Positions 44,995 through 54,251 of a DNA stretch of 64,000 nucleotides are shown here, piece by piece (the first letter of the stretch is position 1; every line of letters starts with the position of its first letter). The notes under the pieces were generated by a model. The model saw nothing but the letters and a program-made list of their open reading frames with translations, did not search any database and was not told where the DNA came from. Source of the DNA: Eubacteriales bacterium (GTDB lineage: Bacteria; Bacillota; Clostridia; Lachnospirales; Lachnospiraceae). The DNA lies in NCBI GenBank assembly GCA_030524745.1, contig JAUNGC010000017.1, positions 1-64,000 on the forward strand, written 5' to 3'. The position numbers and the translations under genes are program-made.

Positions 44995-45058
44995 ATATCA
45001 GGCGGCCCCAAACTCCCGCTTCGGCATATATAAAATGCACAAACTTTTCGAAAAAGGA

Positions 45059-45102
45059 TTGCAAAACTAACACCGTTAGCATATAATGAACAGTGTTAGT
45101 TT
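45059..45102 (+). promoter_or_regulatory. TetR-exporter promoter embedded in its operator
   Basis: TTGCAA (45059-45064), a 17-bp spacer and TATAAT (45082-45087). A perfect 10-bp inverted repeat, AAACTAACAC (45064-45073) and GTGTTAGTTT (45093-45102), brackets the -10. A shorter CTAAC-x3-GTTAG palindrome lies inside. The placement fits autorepression by the TetR protein encoded 20 bp downstream. Confidence 0.75.
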
Positions 45103-45121
45103 TATAGAAAGGAGCATTCCC

Positions 45122-45697
45122 ATGGCCAAAAAAGGATTGAATCACGATACAATCATGAACGCTGCCGTGGCTCTGGTGGAAGAAAAAGGTTATGATAACT
45201 TTTCTCTCCGGGAACTTGCCGGACGGCTCGACGTTCAGCCCGCATCTCTTTACAACCACATTAAATGCGTGGGCGAGATCAATGAAGCGGTAGCGGTGCG
45301 CGCTTCTCAGATGCTTCATGAAACGCTCACGGAAGCGATGCAGGGAAAAGACAATGACGCCGCATTCATCGACGGCGCATATGCCTACCGGAAGTTTGCG
45401 GAAGAACATCGGGAGTTGTATCAGGCGCTGATCCATATTCCCTCTCTCAATGATGAGCAAATTCATAAAGCGTCTTTTTACAGCTTTGAGCCGCTGCGGG
45501 AAGTGGTCGGCAGATACGGCATGGAACGGCCATACTCCATCCATTTTATACGCACGCTCCGTTCCTTTATCCACGGATTTGTGGAACTGGTCGGCAACGG
45601 CCTCATGCAAAGGGCCCCTTCCAGCAAGGAGGAGACCTTCGACGTCGCCATTCATCAATTTTTATCCTATTTAAAGGAGTTTAGCAATCATGGATAA
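45122..45697 (+). CDS. TetR-family transcriptional repressor
   Basis: 191 residues. The N-terminal helix-turn-helix reads DTIMNAAVALVEEKGYDNFSL, then RLDVQPASLYNHIK, followed by a helical ligand domain of the TetR_C/WHG type. Start 45122 is set by AAAGGAG; the frame is open for 12 codons upstream into the operator. Its end overlaps the first exporter gene by 8 bp, so repressor and pump are one operon and the pump's substrate may be the inducer. Confidence 0.92.
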   Translation: MAKKGLNHDTIMNAAVALVEEKGYDNFSLRELAGRLDVQPASLYNHIKCVGEINEAVAVRASQMLHETLTEAMQGKDNDAAFIDGAYAYRKFAEEHRELYQALIHIPSLNDEQIHKASFYSFEPLREVVGRYGMERPYSIHFIRTLRSFIHGFVELVGNGLMQRAPSSKEETFDVAIHQFLSYLKEFSNHG

Positions 45698-47435
45698 GTA
45701 CAAACCCTATCTCAAAAAGTATTGGTATCATTTTTTTCTCGGTCCTCTGTTCATGATCATCGAGGCGAGCGGGGAATTCATTCTTCCTTACATCAACGCC
45801 AACATCATCAACAACGGCGCGGCCAACGGAGACATTCCCTACATTATCAGAAACGGCGTCTATATGCTGATTATCGCTCTTATGATGCTGGCGGGCGGCG
45901 TTCTTGGCGCCAACTTCGCAATCCGCGGTTCCGCCCGGCTGGCCGCCGGCGTGCGGGAAGACACTTTTTTGCAGATCCAGAAATTTTCCTTTGCCAATAT
46001 CGATGATTTTTCAACCGGATCGCTGATCACCCGCATCACCAACGACATCACGCAGATTCAGAATTTCGCCCAGACGCTGCTGCGCGGCTTTTTCCGCTCT
46101 CCGATCATGCTCATCGGCGCGCTGATCATGTCCTTCTCCTTAAATCCGAAGCTGGCCTGGGTCATCTTTGTGGTCATCCCGCTTCTGGCGCTGGCGATCG
46201 CCGTCATCATCAAAACCGCGTCTCCGCGCTATACCATCATGCAGCAGAAAATCGATCAGCTTAACAACGGCGTGGGCGAAACGATCACCAACGAGCGCGT
46301 CATCAAATCCTTCGTCCGCGAAGAATATGAAAAGAAAAAATTCTTCCGCATTAATGACGAACTGGTGGAAAAAAGTACCGCGGCTCTGAAAATGATGATT
46401 CTGATGCAGCCGATCTCCACTCTCGCCATCAATGTGACGACACTGGCTGTCGTATGGTTTGCCGGAAAGCAGATCATGGTGGGGGATATGGAACTCGGTA
46501 CACTGACCGCGTTCATCACCTATCTCTCCCAGATTCTGATGGCGCTCAACTTTCTGGCCAACATCATCCTGCAGGGCACCCGTGCCGCCGCTTCCGACCG
46601 GCGTATTTCAGAGGTGCTGCATGCGGATATCGATCTGACAGACGATACGGCGGCTTTTCCGGAAAAAGAGGTCTCTTCCGGCAGCATCGTCTTTCAGAAC
46701 GTATCCTTCCGCTATTTTAAAAATAACCAGCAGAAAGTGCTGGACAATATCAATCTGACCATACAGGCCGGGGAAACCGTCGGCGTCATCGGTTCCACAG
46801 GCAGCGGCAAATCCACGCTCGTCTCCCTGATTCCCCGTCTTTATGACGTGGACGAAGGCGCGGTTCTGGTGGACGGCATAAATGTAAAAGATTATTCGCT
46901 CTTCCATCTGCGGGAAAGTGTGGCCATGGTTTTGCAGAAGAATACGCTGTTTTCCGGCACGATTTCCGAGAATCTGCGCTGGGGCAATGAGAACGCCACA
47001 CAGGAAGAACTGGAGCGCGCGGCAAAAACTGCCGCGGCGGACAGCTTCGTGCAGACCTTTCCCGACGGCTACGAAACGGAACTGGGACAGGGCGGCGTCA
47101 ATCTTTCCGGCGGTCAGAAGCAGCGGCTCTGCATCGCCCGCGCGTTGCTGAAGAAACCGAAAATTCTGATTTTGGACGACTCCACCAGCGCCGTGGATAC
47201 GGCGACGGAAAGTTCTATCCGCAGAGCGCTGCGGGAGGATATGCCCGGCATCACGAAGATCATAATTGCGCAGAGAATCACATCCGTCGTGGACGCCGAC
47301 AAAATTATCGTCCTCGATGAAGGACGAATCGCAGGATTCGGAAAACATGCACAGCTTTTGAAAACCTGCGCGCCGTACCAGGAAATTTACTATTCCCAGA
47401 AAGATAAAGAGGAGGCGACAAATAATGGAGAATGA
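45690..47435 (+). CDS. ABC exporter half-transporter, subunit 1
   Basis: 581 residues: six membrane helices (about 15-310) and a nucleotide-binding domain with Walker A GSTGSGKST, signature LSGGQKQR and Walker B ILILDDSTSAVD. The residue after the Walker B aspartate is Asp, not the catalytic Glu, so the site it forms is probably degenerate. With subunit 2 it makes a heterodimeric exporter of the BmrCD/TM287-288 kind, moving drugs, lipids or peptides outward. It overlaps both tetR and subunit 2. Confidence 0.93.
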   Translation: MDKYKPYLKKYWYHFFLGPLFMIIEASGEFILPYINANIINNGAANGDIPYIIRNGVYMLIIALMMLAGGVLGANFAIRGSARLAAGVREDTFLQIQKFSFANIDDFSTGSLITRITNDITQIQNFAQTLLRGFFRSPIMLIGALIMSFSLNPKLAWVIFVVIPLLALAIAVIIKTASPRYTIMQQKIDQLNNGVGETITNERVIKSFVREEYEKKKFFRINDELVEKSTAALKMMILMQPISTLAINVTTLAVVWFAGKQIMVGDMELGTLTAFITYLSQILMALNFLANIILQGTRAAASDRRISEVLHADIDLTDDTAAFPEKEVSSGSIVFQNVSFRYFKNNQQKVLDNINLTIQAGETVGVIGSTGSGKSTLVSLIPRLYDVDEGAVLVDGINVKDYSLFHLRESVAMVLQKNTLFSGTISENLRWGNENATQEELERAAKTAAADSFVQTFPDGYETELGQGGVNLSGGQKQRLCIARALLKKPKILILDDSTSAVDTATESSIRRALREDMPGITKIIIAQRITSVVDADKIIVLDEGRIAGFGKHAQLLKTCAPYQEIYYSQKDKEEATNNGE

Positions 47436-49308
47436 AAAAGCGCTGCGGCTCAAAGCCAAATATGGCGGCAGTACCGCCGCATCCACTTCCAAAAAAGAAA
47501 TGTCCGTCGGCCCCCGCGGGCGAGGGAACACCATGTCAAGCGGTGAAAAGCCGAAAAACCTCGGGAAAACGTTGGCACGTCTGTTTCATTATCTGGCCCA
47601 CGAGCGCCTTTTAATGACCACGGCTCTGATCTGCACGGTCATCAACACGATCTCCACCCTGATCGCGTCCTATTTGCTCCGCCCGATCATGAACCGCTTT
47701 CTTTATTTTGACCCGGACAACAGCGACCTTGCCTCCCGCCTTGGCGGACTCTTTGCCGGGCTTTGCGTGATGGCCGGCGTTTATGCCGTCGCCATTTTTA
47801 CCCAATGGCTGCAGCAGCGCCTGATGCTGACGGTATCCCAACGGTCGCTGCGCAGAATGCGTCAGGAACTTTATGACAAGCTGCAAACGCTGCCGATCCG
47901 CTATTTTGACACTCACCCCTCCGGAGATCTGATGAGCCGTTTCACAAACGATGTGGATGCGGTCGGCGAAATGCTGAACACCACCCTGATCCAGATTATC
48001 TCCGGTTTTATCACCATCGTGGGAACCGTTTTCCTCATGCTGTATACCAATCTGATTCTCGGCGGAATCACCATCATCATGACGCCGATTCTGGTCCTGA
48101 TCAGCAAAAAACTCATTGAGGCGGGACGCGGCGCTTATAAGCTGCAGCAGCACAACCTCGGCATGCTCAACGGTTTTGCAGAAGAAACGATCACCGGGCA
48201 AAAAGTGGTCAAGGTATTCAATCACGAAGAAACCGCGCAGGAAGAATTTTCCTATCTCAATCAGGAACTGTGCGAAGCGCAGATCAAAGCCCAGTTCCGC
48301 TCCGGCATTATGGGGCCGTCCACCCACCAGCTATGCAACGTGTCCTATGCTCTGACCGCCTGCGTCGGCGGCATTCTGGTGGTGACAAGAGGCTTTGACA
48401 TCGGCGGTCTGACCGTGTCTTTAAACTACACCCGGCAGTTTAACCGTCCCATCAACGAGATCTCCATGCAGATGAACACGGTCTTTTCCGCGCTTGCCGG
48501 CGCGGAGCGCGTCTTTGATGTGCTGGATGAGCAGCCGGAACCTGCGGATACGGATACCGTTGCGCTGAAAGAAATCAAGGGACACGTCGTCCTGGATCAT
48601 GTCAACTTCGGCTATGAGCCGGGCCTTCCGATTTTACACGACATCTCCCTTTACGCGAAGCCCGGTCAGAAGATCGCCTTCGTCGGCTCCACCGGCGCGG
48701 GCAAAACGACCGTCACGAATCTTCTCTCCCGCTTTTATGATGTGGAGAGCGGACAGATCACCATTGACGGCGTTCCCATCGAAAAAATCAACCGCGGTTT
48801 TCTGCGCAGTAACATCGCCATGGTCCTGCAGGATACGCACCTCTTTACGGGGACCGTGCGGGAAAATATCCGCTACGGCAGGCTGGACGCCACCGACGAA
48901 GAAGTGGAAACAGCCGCGAAGGTGGCTTCCGCCCATTCCTTCATCATGAATCTGGAAAACGGTTATGATACGGTCCTGGAACACGACGGCGCGAACCTTT
49001 CCCAGGGGCAGAGGCAGTTGTTAAACATTGCCCGCGCCGCCATCAGCAAAGCGCCGATCCTCATTCTGGACGAAGCGACCAGTTCCGTCGATACGCGTAC
49101 CGAGCGCCATATCGAAGAGGGTATGGACGCGCTGATGAAGGACAGAACCACCTTTGTCATTGCCCATCGTCTTTCCACCGTGCGCAAAGCGAATGCGATC
49201 ATGGTTCTGGAAAAGGGCCGCATCATCGAGCGCGGCGACCACGACGAACTGCTGGCTGCCGGCGGACGCTATGCGGATCTCTACCATGAGATAGCGGAAC
49301 TGGACTGA
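47425..49308 (+). CDS. ABC exporter half-transporter, subunit 2
   Basis: 627 residues: a polar N-terminal extension of about 55 residues, six membrane helices and a nucleotide-binding domain with Walker A GSTGAGKTT, signature LSQGQRQ and Walker B ILILDEATSSVD. It has the catalytic Glu but a non-standard signature (LSQGQ), complementary to subunit 1 as expected for one active and one degenerate site. RBS GAGGAGG inside the end of subunit 1; the genes overlap 11 bp. Confidence 0.93.
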   Translation: MENEKALRLKAKYGGSTAASTSKKEMSVGPRGRGNTMSSGEKPKNLGKTLARLFHYLAHERLLMTTALICTVINTISTLIASYLLRPIMNRFLYFDPDNSDLASRLGGLFAGLCVMAGVYAVAIFTQWLQQRLMLTVSQRSLRRMRQELYDKLQTLPIRYFDTHPSGDLMSRFTNDVDAVGEMLNTTLIQIISGFITIVGTVFLMLYTNLILGGITIIMTPILVLISKKLIEAGRGAYKLQQHNLGMLNGFAEETITGQKVVKVFNHEETAQEEFSYLNQELCEAQIKAQFRSGIMGPSTHQLCNVSYALTACVGGILVVTRGFDIGGLTVSLNYTRQFNRPINEISMQMNTVFSALAGAERVFDVLDEQPEPADTDTVALKEIKGHVVLDHVNFGYEPGLPILHDISLYAKPGQKIAFVGSTGAGKTTVTNLLSRFYDVESGQITIDGVPIEKINRGFLRSNIAMVLQDTHLFTGTVRENIRYGRLDATDEEVETAAKVASAHSFIMNLENGYDTVLEHDGANLSQGQRQLLNIARAAISKAPILILDEATSSVDTRTERHIEEGMDALMKDRTTFVIAHRLSTVRKANAIMVLEKGRIIERGDHDELLAAGGRYADLYHEIAELD

Positions 49309-49318
49309 GTCCGGCGCT

Positions 49319-49351
49319 TTACAAAACTCTTACGAACTTATAACGAAACTC
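49319..49351 (+). promoter_or_regulatory. Pho box upstream of pstS
   Basis: Three consecutive 11-bp direct repeats: TTACAAAACTC (49319-49329), TTACGAACTTA (49330-49340) and TAACGAAACTC (49341-49351). The 11-bp step and TTAC/TAAC start are what PhoP/PhoB-type response regulators bind. It begins 11 bp after the exporter stop codon and points to induction of pst by phosphate limitation. Confidence 0.75.
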
Positions 49352-49488
49352 TGGTGTTTTCTCCTCTGTAAAAAGATTATGATTTCCATACAAAGAGCGG
49401 ATGACTCCGCAATTTGTAAACGTTCGCTTTTATACAGCGAAAACAGAATATCAGAATATCCGGCCAGGCCGGAAAAGAGGAGAAAATT

Positions 49489-50436
49489 ATGAAAAACAGA
49501 ACAATCGCATTCATCACAGCCGGAATCCTTGCAGCGGCTTCCCTGACAGGCTGCGGCAGCACAGCAGACACACAGACAGACGCAACTGCAGCAGACAGCG
49601 CTGCAGCAGAAGATGCCGTGGCAGATACCGCTGACAACGCCGCCGATGCAGAGACGGCTTCCGAAGCGGAAGAATCCGCACCGGAAGCAAATGCCGATCT
49701 TTCCGGTTCCATCAGCATGTCCGGCTCCACTTCCATGGAAAAGCTGGCAAACGCAGTTGCCGAAGTGTTCATGGAAAAATATCCCAACGTCACCGTGACG
49801 GCAGAATTCACCGGTTCTTCCGCAGGTATTGAAAGCCTTCTGGCAGGAAGCTGCGACATCGGAAATTCTTCCAGAAACTTAAAGGATGAAGAAAAATCCG
49901 CCGGCGCGGTGGAAAACATCGTTGCAATCGACGGCATTGCAGTTGCTGTAGACCCTGCAAATACCGTAACGGAATTAACGCAGGAACAGTTGATCTCCAT
50001 TTATACAGGAGAGACAAAGAACTGGAGTGAACTGGGCGGCGCAGATCAGGCGATCGTCGTGGTCGGCAGAGAAGCAGGTTCCGGCACAAGAGGCGCTTTT
50101 GAAGAACTGCTCGGCATCGAAGACGCCTGCGCATATGCAAACGAACTCGACTCCACAGGCGCGGTTATGGCAAAAGTTGCTTCCACTCCCGGCGCAATCG
50201 GCTACGTATCTCTGGATGTTATCGATGATTCCGTTATCGCTGTAAAGCTGGATGGCATAGAACCCACGGAAGAAAATATCAAAGCCGGAACTTATGCGCT
50301 TTCCAGACCTTTCGTAATGGCTACCAACGGAGAAATTTCCGAACAGAAAGCGGAAGTACAGGAACTGTTTTCCTTCCTCGCTTCTGACGAAGGAAAGGAA
50401 CTGATTAAATCCGTAGGTCTGATCACAGTAGACTAA
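49489..50436 (+). CDS. pstS: Phosphate ABC transporter, substrate-binding lipoprotein
   Basis: 315 residues. The signal peptide ends at the lipobox SLTGC (Cys near 21), followed by an unusually Ala/Asp/Glu-rich linker to about residue 68. The PBP-like domain has the phosphate-contact loops ISMSGSTSMEKL and VVVGREAGSGTRGAFE. It captures phosphate outside the membrane for PstCA. RBS GAGGAG. It is separated from pstC by a strong stem-loop, as often seen where the binding protein is made in excess. Confidence 0.95.
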   Translation: MKNRTIAFITAGILAAASLTGCGSTADTQTDATAADSAAAEDAVADTADNAADAETASEAEESAPEANADLSGSISMSGSTSMEKLANAVAEVFMEKYPNVTVTAEFTGSSAGIESLLAGSCDIGNSSRNLKDEEKSAGAVENIVAIDGIAVAVDPANTVTELTQEQLISIYTGETKNWSELGGADQAIVVVGREAGSGTRGAFEELLGIEDACAYANELDSTGAVMAKVASTPGAIGYVSLDVIDDSVIAVKLDGIEPTEENIKAGTYALSRPFVMATNGEISEQKAEVQELFSFLASDEGKELIKSVGLITVD

Positions 50437-50450
50437 TGCATGTACATTTG

Positions 50451-50480
50451 AAATCAGGTCCGGTTTTCCGGACCTGATTT
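50451..50480 (+). other. Intergenic stem-loop between pstS and pstC
   Basis: Perfect 13-bp stem AAATCAGGTCCGG (50451-50463) and its complement (50468-50480) around TTTT, with only a short, poor T tract after it. It probably protects the 3' end of pstS mRNA or acts as a leaky terminator, lowering expression of the permease genes. Confidence 0.7.
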
Positions 50481-50527
50481 TGAATCTCCAGGTATATGTT
50501 CGATTGCTTACGAAAGGGAAATCATCT

Positions 50528-51451
50528 ATGAATTCGATCATCGGAAACCAAAAAGCAAGATCGGCCGTTGAGACAACTGCTGAAATCATCTTCACAATCT
50601 GTGCCTTCTTTGCCGTCCTCGCCGTATTATCCATTACCGTTTACATGATTTTAAACGGTACTCCTGCGCTCGCAAAAGTCGGCATCACTGACATTTTATT
50701 CGGGACCGTCTGGAAGCCCGCCTCTTCCGATCCCAGCTACGGCATTCTTTATGTCATACTCACATCCATTGTCGGCACTGCACTCGCAATCCTGCTGGGC
50801 GTCCCGATCGGCGTCCTCACCGCAATTTTCCTGGCGGAAACAGCGCCGAAAAAAATCGCGCAGGTCGTCAAGCCGGCCATCGAACTTCTGGCAGGCATCC
50901 CTTCCGTCATTTACGGTCTTCTGGGTATTCTGCTTTTGTGTCCCGCCATGTATAAACTGGAACAGAAGATTTATGCAGGTTCTTCCACCCATCAGTTTAC
51001 AGGCGGCGCAAATCTGATATCCGCAGTCATCGTTCTCGCCATCATGATTCTGCCCACCGTCATCAACATCAGCGAATCGGCGCTTAACAGCGTTCCGGCC
51101 AGCTTAAAGGCGGCTTCCCTGGCGATGGGCGCCTCCGAAATACAAACGATTTTCAAGGTAATTCTTCCCGCAGCCAAATCCGGCATCGTGACGGCCATCG
51201 TTCTGGGCGTGGGCCGCGCCATCGGGGAAGCAATGGCAATCAGCCTCGTGTCCGGAAGCAGCGTCAATGCTCCTCTTCCCTTCAATTCCGTCCGCTTTTT
51301 GACGACGGCCATCGTATCCGAAATGGGATATGCGGCCGATCTGCACCGGCAGGTATTGTTCACCATCGGCCTCGTGCTCTTCGTATTCATCATGATTATC
51401 AACCTGACGCTGACCCGTATTCTGAAAGGCGGTGGCAAACATGACGCATAA
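50528..51451 (+). CDS. pstC: Phosphate ABC transporter permease PstC
   Basis: 307 residues with six membrane helices and the permease loop region LAMGASEIQTIFKVILPAAKSG followed by GRAIGEAMAI. With PstA it forms the phosphate channel. Start 50528 is preferred (AAAGGGAAA upstream); the longer frame has no ribosome site. It overlaps pstA by 11 bp. Confidence 0.95.
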   Translation: MNSIIGNQKARSAVETTAEIIFTICAFFAVLAVLSITVYMILNGTPALAKVGITDILFGTVWKPASSDPSYGILYVILTSIVGTALAILLGVPIGVLTAIFLAETAPKKIAQVVKPAIELLAGIPSVIYGLLGILLLCPAMYKLEQKIYAGSSTHQFTGGANLISAVIVLAIMILPTVINISESALNSVPASLKAASLAMGASEIQTIFKVILPAAKSGIVTAIVLGVGRAIGEAMAISLVSGSSVNAPLPFNSVRFLTTAIVSEMGYAADLHRQVLFTIGLVLFVFIMIINLTLTRILKGGGKHDA

Positions 51452-52316
51452 CAGCATTCTGGAAAAAAAATTCCGCCTGTCGGATCATATTTTAAAAGCG
51501 CTGATTAATCTTTCCGCCGCCTTTTCCATCCTTCTTCTGGTCGGCATCATGGGATATGTATTTGTCCGGGGTATTCCGCAGGTTTCCTGGCAGTTTCTGA
51601 CCACCGTTCCCAGCACGATCAAAGGAACCTTTGGCGTTGCCGGAAATATCCTCAATACGCTTTATATTATTATCATCACCCTGCTGATCGCCACTCCATT
51701 GGGCGTAGGCAGCGCCATTTACTTAAATGAATACGCAAAACCCGGCAAACTGGTGCGCCTGATCGAGTTTACAACGGAAACTCTTTCCGGCATTCCTTCC
51801 ATCATTTTTGGTCTGTTCGGCATGGTCTTCTTCGGGCGTACCTTCCGCCTTGGCTATTCCATCCTGACCGGCGCGCTGACCCTGACGCTGATGGTGCTGC
51901 CTCTCATCACCAGAAACACACAGGAAGCCTTAAAGACGGTTCCCGCCTCTTACAGAAGCGGCGCGCTGGGCATCGGCGCAACCAAATGGTATATGATCCG
52001 CACAATCCTGCTGCCCTCCGCCATGCCCGGAATCATCACCGGTATCATTCTGGCAATCGGCCGTATTGTAGGCGAATCGGCCGCCCTTCTGTTCACGGCG
52101 GGAAGCGGCTACCTTCTTCCCAAAACTGCGGCGGGATTTTTCAAAAAGATATTGGAGTCCGGCGGTACCCTGACCATTCAGCTTTATTTGAGCATGTCCA
52201 AAGCGCAATATGACGCCGCTTTCGGCATTGCGGCCGTTCTGCTTATCATCGTGCTGTGCATCAACTTCCTGACCAAAATACTTTCCGGGAAATTTGACGT
52301 TACCAGACAGAAATAA
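51441..52316 (+). CDS. pstA: Phosphate ABC transporter permease PstA
   Basis: 291 residues, six membrane helices. The coupling-loop motif is GALGIGATKWYMIRTILLPSAMPG followed by AIGRIVGESAAL (shown here in two parts). The start ATG at 51441 lies within the pstC 3' end and uses AAGGCGG as ribosome site; a GTG at 51432 is less likely. Translation is probably coupled to pstC. Confidence 0.95.
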   Translation: MTHNSILEKKFRLSDHILKALINLSAAFSILLLVGIMGYVFVRGIPQVSWQFLTTVPSTIKGTFGVAGNILNTLYIIIITLLIATPLGVGSAIYLNEYAKPGKLVRLIEFTTETLSGIPSIIFGLFGMVFFGRTFRLGYSILTGALTLTLMVLPLITRNTQEALKTVPASYRSGALGIGATKWYMIRTILLPSAMPGIITGIILAIGRIVGESAALLFTAGSGYLLPKTAAGFFKKILESGGTLTIQLYLSMSKAQYDAAFGIAAVLLIIVLCINFLTKILSGKFDVTRQK

Positions 52317-52352
52317 TTCAAATGCCGCGGACGCGGCGGAATAAGAGGAAAT

Positions 52353-53111
52353 ATGAGCGAAATTAAAATCAGCACCAGAAATCTGGATTTATATTATGGC
52401 GAAAATCACGCTTTGAAAAATATCAATATGGATATGAAAGCCGGCGCTATCACCGCTTTCATCGGCCCCTCCGGCTGCGGAAAATCCACTTTTTTAAAAA
52501 CCCTCAACCGGATGAACGATCTCGTGCCCAACGTAAAAGTTACCGGGGAGGTAAAAATTGACGGCGAAGACGTTTATGATCCCAAAGTGGACGTCACCCT
52601 TCTCCGGAAAAAAGCCGGCATGGTATTCCAGCAGCCCAATCCTTTTCCGATGAGCATTTACGATAACATTGCCTATGGTCCCAGAATCCATGGCGTCAAA
52701 AGCAAGGCAAAGCTGGATGAGATCGTGGAAACCAGTTTAAGAAACGCCGCTATTTTTGAGGAAGTAAAGGACCGTTTGAAAAAATCCGCTCTCGGACTGT
52801 CCGGCGGGCAGCAGCAGCGTCTCTGTATCGCCAGAGCGCTGGCCGTGGAACCGGAAATTCTTCTGATGGACGAACCCACCTCCGCGTTGGATCCGATCTC
52901 CACCATGAAAATCGAAGACCTGATGGCCGATCTGAAGAAAAAGTATACCGTCGTCATCGTCACCCACAATATGCAGCAGGCCGCCCGCATTTCCGATGAC
53001 CTCGCCTTTTTCCTGGTGGGCGAAATGGTGGAATTCGGTAATACACAGGAAATTTTCGCCCATCCGAAGGACAAACGGACAGAGGACTATCTGACAGGAC
53101 GTTTCGGCTGA
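52353..53111 (+). CDS. pstB: Phosphate ABC transporter ATPase
   Basis: 252 residues, the normal length. Walker [12 protein letters not shown]-loop [10 protein letters not shown] (the Pst-typical Asn-Pro-Phe), signature LSGGQQQRL, Walker [13 protein letters not shown] and the H-loop TVVIVTHNM are all intact. It powers PstCA. Confidence 0.97.
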   Translation: MSEIKISTRNLDLYYGENHALKNINMDMKAGAITAFIGPSGCGKSTFLKTLNRMNDLVPNVKVTGEVKIDGEDVYDPKVDVTLLRKKAGMVFQQPNPFPMSIYDNIAYGPRIHGVKSKAKLDEIVETSLRNAAIFEEVKDRLKKSALGLSGGQQQRLCIARALAVEPEILLMDEPTSALDPISTMKIEDLMADLKKKYTVVIVTHNMQQAARISDDLAFFLVGEMVEFGNTQEIFAHPKDKRTEDYLTGRFG

Positions 53112-53177
53112 ACCATTACGGCTTTTCAGCGTTTTATTATCACACCCGCCGCGCCCGCGGCAGAACGGAGACAAATT

Positions 53178-53840
53178 ATGACCACCAGAAAAATTTATGC
53201 ACAGGAAATGATCCAGCTTGGAGACAGCCTGGAAGAAATGAGCAACATGGCGGAAGCCTCTCTGCGCAATCTTTTCTTTGCGCTTGAAAACAAAGACGAC
53301 GAACTCGCCCGCCGGATCATCCGGGATGACCGCAACATCAATCAGATAGAACGCAATATTGAATCCCAGTGTCTTACCATCATCACAAAGCAGCAGCCGA
53401 TCGCCGGCGATCTGCGCATGATATCCTCCATTTTAAAAGTCGTCACAGACGTGGAGCGCATCGGCGATCACGCATCCGACATCGCGGAGTTAATATTGAG
53501 ACTCAATCACAAACAACTGGAAACCTATTCCGCCCATTTACAGCCGATGATTACCGCCACTCAGGAAATGGTACATGACGCCGTCAGCGCCTTTTTAAAC
53601 GGCGACAAAGAAAAGTCCGCTGTCGTCATCGGATCCGACGATGTGGTGGATGAACTTTTCAATAAGGTAAAAAACGACATTGCCAGCCGCTTAAAAACCG
53701 AAAGCGCCGGCGTGGACGAATGCATTGACGTCCTGATGATCGCCAAATATCTGGAGCGCATCGGCGACCATGCCGTCAACATCTGCGAATGGGAAATTTT
53801 TAAAGAAACCGGTTCCATCCAGGACACGCAGATCTTCTAA
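53178..53840 (+). CDS. phoU: Phosphate uptake regulator PhoU
   Basis: 220 residues, two three-helix PhoU repeats. Metal-binding type motifs are seen twice: VTDVERIGDHASDIAE and YLERIGDHAVNICEW. PhoU links PstB activity to the PhoR/PhoB-type kinase and damps uptake. The gene's last three codons form the base of a giant hairpin that ends the operon. No phoR/phoP pair is in the window. Confidence 0.95.
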   Translation: MTTRKIYAQEMIQLGDSLEEMSNMAEASLRNLFFALENKDDELARRIIRDDRNINQIERNIESQCLTIITKQQPIAGDLRMISSILKVVTDVERIGDHASDIAELILRLNHKQLETYSAHLQPMITATQEMVHDAVSAFLNGDKEKSAVVIGSDDVVDELFNKVKNDIASRLKTESAGVDECIDVLMIAKYLERIGDHAVNICEWEIFKETGSIQDTQIF

Positions 53841-54097
53841 AAACCATGGCCCCGGCGTCGTCCGTCCTTTGGGATGTAGCATGCGCCCCGGCCCCGGAAA
53901 CAGATCCGCCGTTTCAGGACACGCTTTCGCTCGAAAAACGCGTAGCGGCACATAAGGCTGCACAGAACGCGGCCCAAGTGCCGACGCGTTTTTAACGGTC
54001 CGTGAAACGGCGGATTTGTTTCCGGGGCCGGGGCGCATGCTACATCCCAAAGGACGGACGACGCTGGGGCCACGGTCTTTGAAGATCACATTTTTTT
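53831..54097 (+). terminator. Giant foldback: about 85-bp inverted repeat ending in a T run, after phoU
   Basis: Left arm 53831-53916 and right arm 54003-54087 are inverted copies with four substitutions and one inserted base. Two of the substitutions still pair as G-U. Inside the 86-nt spacer is a second inverted repeat (AAAAACGCGT-AG-CGGCAC at 53934-53951 against 53978-53993). TTTTTTT follows three bases after the right arm (54091-54097), so the whole 256-nt palindrome works as an oversized intrinsic terminator for pst-phoU. It is far more GC-rich than its surroundings and may be a nonautonomous inserted element. It fills most of the gene-free stretch 53841-54251. Confidence 0.85.
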
Positions 54098-54251
54098 CGC
54101 AATTTCTCCGCAAATTCATCACAAAATCAAAACAATTCCATCACACTTCTTTTTTATACTCTGATCATAGAAACAAAGAAAACCAGCCGGTCCGGAATTT
54201 TCAAAACATCCGGCCGCTGCAATCATATTTCAGAAAAAAGGAGTGACAGAT

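Noticed and set aside
53691-54246. Several overlapping open frames on both strands after phoU
   Set aside because: They share near-identical peptides because they read the two arms of the inverted repeat; they have no ribosome sites or domain patterns.
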